A DNA stretch of 17,913 nt from VRUB01 sp046758085 (lineage in GTDB: Bacteria; Pseudomonadota; Gammaproteobacteria; Acidiferrobacterales; SPGG2). Positions 14,867 to 17,913 of this stretch are shown piece by piece. Under the pieces are notes generated by a model that was given only the letters and a program-made list of their open reading frames with translations, made no database searches and was not told where the DNA came from. Both the position numbers and the translations under genes were made by a program. The stretch covers positions 1 through 17,913 of the forward strand of contig JBHHZP010000069.1 of assembly GCA_046758085.1 (NCBI GenBank), in the 5' to 3' direction. Numbering within the stretch: position 1 is the stretch's first letter; every line of letters starts with the position of its first letter.

Positions 14867-14943
14867 TAAGAGAATTGCTCATGCGGGGGCATGAACAGAG
14901 CTTTTCTGCTGTAAGACACTACAACGAATGGAGGAGAGGGAAA

Positions 14944-15216
14944 GTGAACAAAGCGGAGCTTATCGAGAAAGTGGCTCAGGCTGCCGAATTGAACAAGGTC
15001 TCGGCCGCGCGTGCAGTCCAAGCAGTGATTCATTCCATTACGAATTCTTTGCGCGATGGCACACCGGTCACCCTCAGCGGTTTCGGCACTTTTTCCGTCA
15101 ACCATCGACGCGCACGGACAGGGCGCAATCCCAGGACAGGAGACATGATCACGATTGCGGCAGCCAAGGCGCCAAAATTCAAAGCTGGCAAAGGCCTCAA
15201 GGATGCCGTAAACTAG
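14944..15216 (+). CDS. hupB: DNA-binding protein HU-beta
   Basis: Small nucleoid protein that bends DNA as a dimer. The 90-residue protein has the family length and the signature GFGTFSVNHRRARTGRNP (residues 46-63), including the beta-arm. The end KAGKGLKDAVN is almost identical to E. coli HupB. The start is GTG 14944 (MNKAELIEK), supported by GGAGGAGAGG (14931-14940). A longer in-frame reading from 14824 has no family similarity before this GTG. It lies between lon and ppiD, as in other gammaproteobacteria, with two tRNA genes inserted before ppiD. Confidence 0.97.
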   Translation: MNKAELIEKVAQAAELNKVSAARAVQAVIHSITNSLRDGTPVTLSGFGTFSVNHRRARTGRNPRTGDMITIAAAKAPKFKAGKGLKDAVN

Positions 15217-15226
15217 CGCCGCTTCG

Positions 15227-15302
15227 GGGTGCTTAGCTCAGTTGGTAGAGCGTCGCCCTTACAAGGCGAAGGGCGGGGGTTCGAACCCCTCAGCACCCAC
15301 CA
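15227..15302 (+). tRNA. tRNA-Val(UAC)
   Basis: A 76-nt cloverleaf with acceptor GGGTGCT/AGCACCC, anticodon stem TCGCC/GGCGA, loop CTTACAA with anticodon TAC, and encoded CCA. It begins only 10 nt after the hupB stop, so it is probably co-transcribed with hupB and cut out by processing. Confidence 0.96.
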
Positions 15303-15331
15303 GCTAGAGACTGACATATTACGGGCGCTGA

Positions 15332-15353
15332 GGACTAAGGGCCCAGGACTGAG
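15332..15353. repeat. Short degenerate direct repeats between tRNA-Val and tRNA-Asp
   Basis: GGACTAAG (15332-15339) and GGACTGAG (15346-15353) flank GGCCCA, with a related GAGACTGA at 15307-15314. They look like a degenerate short-unit repeat in the 133-nt tRNA spacer. No function is apparent. Confidence 0.3.
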
Positions 15354-15435
15354 GCTGGCTCGCCGAGATTCCGACACTTGCAGATCAGACCTTAGCTCAC
15401 AGCATTCAGCCCTGTGCCGTTTTGGTGTCTAGTTC

Positions 15436-15512
15436 GGAGCGGTAGTTCAGTTGGTTAGAATACCGGCCTGTCACGCCGGGGGTCGCGGGTTCGAGTCCCG
15501 TCCGCTCCGCCA
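15436..15512 (+). tRNA. tRNA-Asp(GUC)
   Basis: A 77-nt cloverleaf with acceptor GGAGCGG/CCGCTCC, anticodon stem CCGGC/GCCGG, loop CTGTCAC with anticodon GTC, and encoded CCA. Confidence 0.97.
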
Positions 15513-15523
15513 AGGTCTGGTAC

Positions 15524-15543
15524 GGTGAAGGATGTTCTTCACC
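15524..15543 (+). terminator. Hairpin after tRNA-Asp, possible terminator
   Basis: GGTGAAG (15524-15530) pairs perfectly with CTTCACC (15537-15543) around GATGTT. There is no T-run directly after it, so termination would be weak or factor-dependent. It may instead mark the 3' processing site of the tRNA transcript. Confidence 0.4.
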
Positions 15544-15691
15544 CGTTGATGTTCTCAGCAGCATTTTTGAGGATTTGTGCAGGGACGGAGGCAAAACCAC
15601 ATCGAGCTCCTGCAGCGGAAAATCTGGCAGTAGAACCCCGACGCACTGTCGCTCAAAGTTCTTGATATCCTGCCTGTCGTAGTATCTCGCT

Positions 15692-17584
15692 ATGCTCTCA
15701 GCCATCAGAGAAAAGACGCACGGTATCATCGCTACGTTCATCCTCGGTCTGGTGATCGTGCCGTTTGTGTTTTTCGGTACGTATTCTTATTTTCGGACCG
15801 ATGCCGACATTAACGTTGCAGAGGTTAATGGCATAGAGATTAGTCAGGATACCTACCGGAATGCGCTTAATCGTTTGCTTGCTAGCAACATTGACCCTTC
15901 CATAGTAGCGAGACCCGAGTTCAAGCAGCAGGTGCTTGATAGTTTGGTGGAAGAGGTGCTGCTGACGAACAATACGCTCGACGAAGGTTACCGTATTGGT
16001 GACGCCGAGCTCGGACGTCTGATACGCAATGCCCCGGAGTTTCAGCGCAACGGTGCGTTCGACCCCGAGCTGTATAGTGCGCGATTGCGGCAAGAAGGCC
16101 TCAACCAGCAGGCCTTCGAGGAACGCCTGCGCAGCAGGCGGGTAAGCTCGCAGATCCAGAGCGGGTTCGCTGATAGCGTTTTGCTGTTGCCCGCTGAACG
16201 GGCGGCCGTGCAGCGCCTGTGGCAGCAGATGCGAGAGTTCGATTATGTAATTATCAGACCAAGCCAGTTCAGCGGTAGCATTGATGTCTCGGAGGAGGAG
16301 ATCAAGGCGCACTATGAGTCGCACCCGGATCAATTCAAGATACCGGAGCAGGTACGCATTGAGTACATACGCTTATCCGTGTCCGATCTGGCTGAAAAAT
16401 ATCGGCCCACGGAAGAAGAGCTGCGGAGGGCCTACGGGCAGGATATTGCCCTGTACTCAACCCCAGAGCAACGTCGTATCAGCCATATCCTGATCGAGCT
16501 CCCGGCCAACGCCGGCGCAGAGGAGGAAGAGAAAGCGCTGGCGCAAGCGCGCGAGATCGCAAAAAACTTGCGTGCAGGCGCGGATTTCGCCGCACTCGCA
16601 AAGAAGTTATCGGCAGACAGTGGTACCGCCGAGGCGGGCGGTGACCTGGGCTACGTCGAACACGGTACCTTGCCCAAGGAGCTCGAAGTGGCGGCGTTCG
16701 GGCTAAAAGCGGGTGAGATCAGCGAGCCGGTGCGCACAAGTTTCGGCTTTCACATTGTAAAGCTGACCGAGCTCAAGCCGGAAGGCCGCAAGTCTTTCGA
16801 GGAGGCACGGCCGGATTTGGAGAAGGCATTGCGCCAGCGCAAGGGCGAAGAGGAGTTCTACGAAAAGTTCGAGCAAATGAGTAACCTTGTGTACGAGCAA
16901 GCGGACAGTCTTTCGCCGGCGGCCGAGGCGCTGGGGTTGAAGGTCATGCAAAGCGAATGGTTTGGACGCGAAGGTGGGCAAGGTATTGCAGCTCAACCCA
17001 AGATCGTTGAAGCCGCCTTTGGCCCGGAAGTATTGGTGGAGTCGCGCAATAGTGACGCTATAGAGATAGACCGTGAGAATCTTGTTGCATTACGCGTGGT
17101 TGAGCACCGAGAGGCTGCACGCAAGCCACTCGCGGATGTACGTGCGGAGATCGAAAGGCGCGTGCGGAAGGAGCGTGCGCGTGAACGGGCGGCAGTGCTT
17201 GGGGCAGAGCTGGTGAAGCGGCTTCGCGCAGGGGAGAGCTTGGATGCTTTGGCGCAGGCGCAAGGGTTAGAATTGGTGCGCGCGAAAAAGGTGACTCGCC
17301 TTAAGCCTGAAGGAGTGGATCGACGTCTGGTCGCGGCTGTGTTCAAGGCCCAACGCCCGCGGACAGGTGAGGCGACCTATGGTGAGGTTGATCTCGGCGC
17401 CGGCGGGTACGGTGTTTTTGCGCTGACGCGTGTTGAGGAAGGCGATACGGATCAGGCTGAGGACGCACTCAAGCAGCGCGTGGAAAAAATCCTGAAGCAA
17501 CGCCGCGGGACCGGTACGTATGTCGACTACGTTCGGCGTCTGCGAGAGACGGCTGACATAGAGACCCGCCCGGATCGGCTCTAG
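15692..17584 (+). CDS. ppiD: PpiD, membrane-anchored periplasmic parvulin-type chaperone
   Basis: PpiD-family proteins sit at the periplasmic exit of the Sec translocon and help fold emerging envelope proteins. The 630-residue protein (E. coli 623) has one N-terminal membrane span at about 11-32 (IIATFILGLVIVPFVFFG). A SurA-like chaperone region (about 38-250, beginning VAEVNGIEISQDTYRNAL) is followed by a parvulin isomerase domain at about 261-360 (RRISHILIELP, GGDLGYVEHG, SFGFHIVKLTE) and a Lys/Arg/Glu-rich C-terminal helical part. Unlike the near-inactive parvulin domain described for E. coli PpiD, several family motifs look intact here; activity cannot be judged by eye. The start (MLSAIREKTHG) is fixed by family layout; the ribosome binding site is weak. 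It ends the canonical clpX-lon-hupB-ppiD block. Confidence 0.95.
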   Translation: MLSAIREKTHGIIATFILGLVIVPFVFFGTYSYFRTDADINVAEVNGIEISQDTYRNALNRLLASNIDPSIVARPEFKQQVLDSLVEEVLLTNNTLDEGYRIGDAELGRLIRNAPEFQRNGAFDPELYSARLRQEGLNQQAFEERLRSRRVSSQIQSGFADSVLLLPAERAAVQRLWQQMREFDYVIIRPSQFSGSIDVSEEEIKAHYESHPDQFKIPEQVRIEYIRLSVSDLAEKYRPTEEELRRAYGQDIALYSTPEQRRISHILIELPANAGAEEEEKALAQAREIAKNLRAGADFAALAKKLSADSGTAEAGGDLGYVEHGTLPKELEVAAFGLKAGEISEPVRTSFGFHIVKLTELKPEGRKSFEEARPDLEKALRQRKGEEEFYEKFEQMSNLVYEQADSLSPAAEALGLKVMQSEWFGREGGQGIAAQPKIVEAAFGPEVLVESRNSDAIEIDRENLVALRVVEHREAARKPLADVRAEIERRVRKERARERAAVLGAELVKRLRAGESLDALAQAQGLELVRAKKVTRLKPEGVDRRLVAAVFKAQRPRTGEATYGEVDLGAGGYGVFALTRVEEGDTDQAEDALKQRVEKILKQRRGTGTYVDYVRRLRETADIETRPDRL

Positions 17585-17693
17585 CCTGCAAGTTGCACGA
17601 ATTCACCGCGATCCGCGATCCGTGAGGGAGTAGGTTTTTTGCGCTCCGCGAATGCACTGTTTCGGTATCGCCTACCGGCGGCTATGTATTAAC

Positions 17694-17821
17694 AGGGTTC
17701 CGCCCCCGTACGCGGGTTCTTTAATGTAACCCCAAAGACAATTTTGTCTGGAACAAACGGACGCACTTCAGTGCGCCCGATCAGGGGCCGCGCCAGGGAC
17801 GGTGCGGCTCAAAGGAACCCT
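17694..17821 (+). ncRNA. Candidate structured RNA (closed multi-hairpin region)
   Basis: AGGGTTCC (17694-17701) is perfectly complementary to GGAACCCT (17814-17821). The helix would enclose four smaller hairpins (17705-17716, 17736-17749, 17762-17775, 17787-17808), a multibranch layout. GGGTT (17695-17699) can instead pair with AACCC (17728-17732), giving two exclusive folds. No known family was recognised. The orientation is assumed from the ppiD direction. Confidence 0.3.
17705..17722 (+). terminator. Possible terminator of ppiD
   Basis: CCCG-TACG-CGGG (17705-17716) followed by TTCTTT. It is a short stem 120 nt after the ppiD stop, and it may instead be one arm of the structured region that spans 17694-17821. 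Confidence 0.35.
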
Positions 17822-17913
17822 AAAGAAAGGGCACCCCGGACTTCTGCGCCCCAAAAACCGGGGTCCCCGCGCTCGGCGCTCGGCTCAGCAGGTTCGCCCA
17901 AGGCCCTTTCGTC

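Larger units (their letters stand above)
14548..14943. other. Long intergenic region between lon and hupB
   Basis: This 396-nt gap has no credible coding frame. It holds a near-consensus promoter at its left end (14574-14602), several inverted repeats and a second possible promoter close to hupB. The inverted repeats are GTTGA/TCAAC (14606-14623), ACTGTC/GACAGT (14701-14706/14769-14774) enclosing CAGCG-TCTTT-CGCTG (14724-14738), and GGGG/CCCC (14777-14792). It could be a long regulatory leader or encode a small RNA. No family was recognised. Confidence 0.5.
17585..17913. other. Non-coding tail of the window, rich in inverted repeats
   Basis: No credible coding frame in 329 nt. It contains the hairpin CCCG-TACG-CGGG followed by TTCTTT (17705-17722), the palindrome AGACAA-TT-TTGTCT (17736-17749), CGCAC-TTCA-GTGCG (17762-17775) and GCCGC/GCGGC (17787-17791/17804-17808). 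It also has ACCCCGG/CCGGGGT (17833-17839/17858-17864) and a tandem GCGCTCG near 17870-17883. Confidence 0.6.

Noticed and set aside
15229..15432. Plus-strand reading frame through tRNA-Val (GRGFEPLSTHQ)
   Set aside because: Typical false translation of a tRNA gene.
15406..15741. Minus-strand 111-codon reading frame containing TGLEPATPGVTG
   Set aside because: Antisense of tRNA-Asp and its flank; it also overlaps the start of ppiD on the other strand.
17694..17821. Integron attC site
   Set aside because: Large imperfect palindrome suggested it, but the terminal RYYYAAC and GTTRRRY core sites are not present in the required places and no integrase is seen.

Overview
The window is a stretch of gammaproteobacterial chromosome (moderately high GC, no plasmid, phage or insertion sequence genes seen). 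The gammaproteobacterial assignment is inferred from asd next to a full FimV/HubP-type protein, the block tig-clpP-clpX-lon-hupB-ppiD, and ThyA and ClpP that align residue for residue with the E. coli catalytic positions. I cannot name the genus.

Layout. 1-1166: short leader and asd (lysine/threonine/methionine and peptidoglycan precursor synthesis). 1279-4515: fimV, a polar peptidoglycan-binding, membrane-spanning hub protein. 4607-6801, minus strand: rhomboid protease, thyA and folA, which converge on fimV; thyA and folA form the dTMP/tetrahydrofolate couple. 7118-8319: tRNA cluster Pro(UGG), Arg(UCU), His(GUG), Lys(CUU), Leu(UAG). 8432-14547: protein quality-control block of trigger factor, ClpP, ClpX and Lon, with a well-formed heat-shock (sigma-32-like) promoter before lon. 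14944-17584: hupB, tRNA-Val(UAC), tRNA-Asp(GUC) and ppiD. 17585-17913: non-coding, rich in inverted repeats.

The most striking element is in the tRNA-Arg(UCU) gene. It is split in the anticodon by a 367-nt group I intron (7418-7784) whose P1, P2, P3, P4, P7, P8 and P9 helices can be drawn by hand. The insertion point is between anticodon bases 34 and 35, and the intron carries no endonuclease gene. Secondary points of interest are a probable prepilin-peptidase remnant (GGGDVKLM motif) just behind the rhomboid gene, a multi-hairpin closed region after ppiD that could be a structured RNA, and a near-consensus promoter about 335 nt upstream of hupB that implies a long leader or a small RNA.

The protein-coding genes are otherwise intact housekeeping genes of normal length with their catalytic residues in place. 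All calls are from reading the sequence; no database search or folding program was run.
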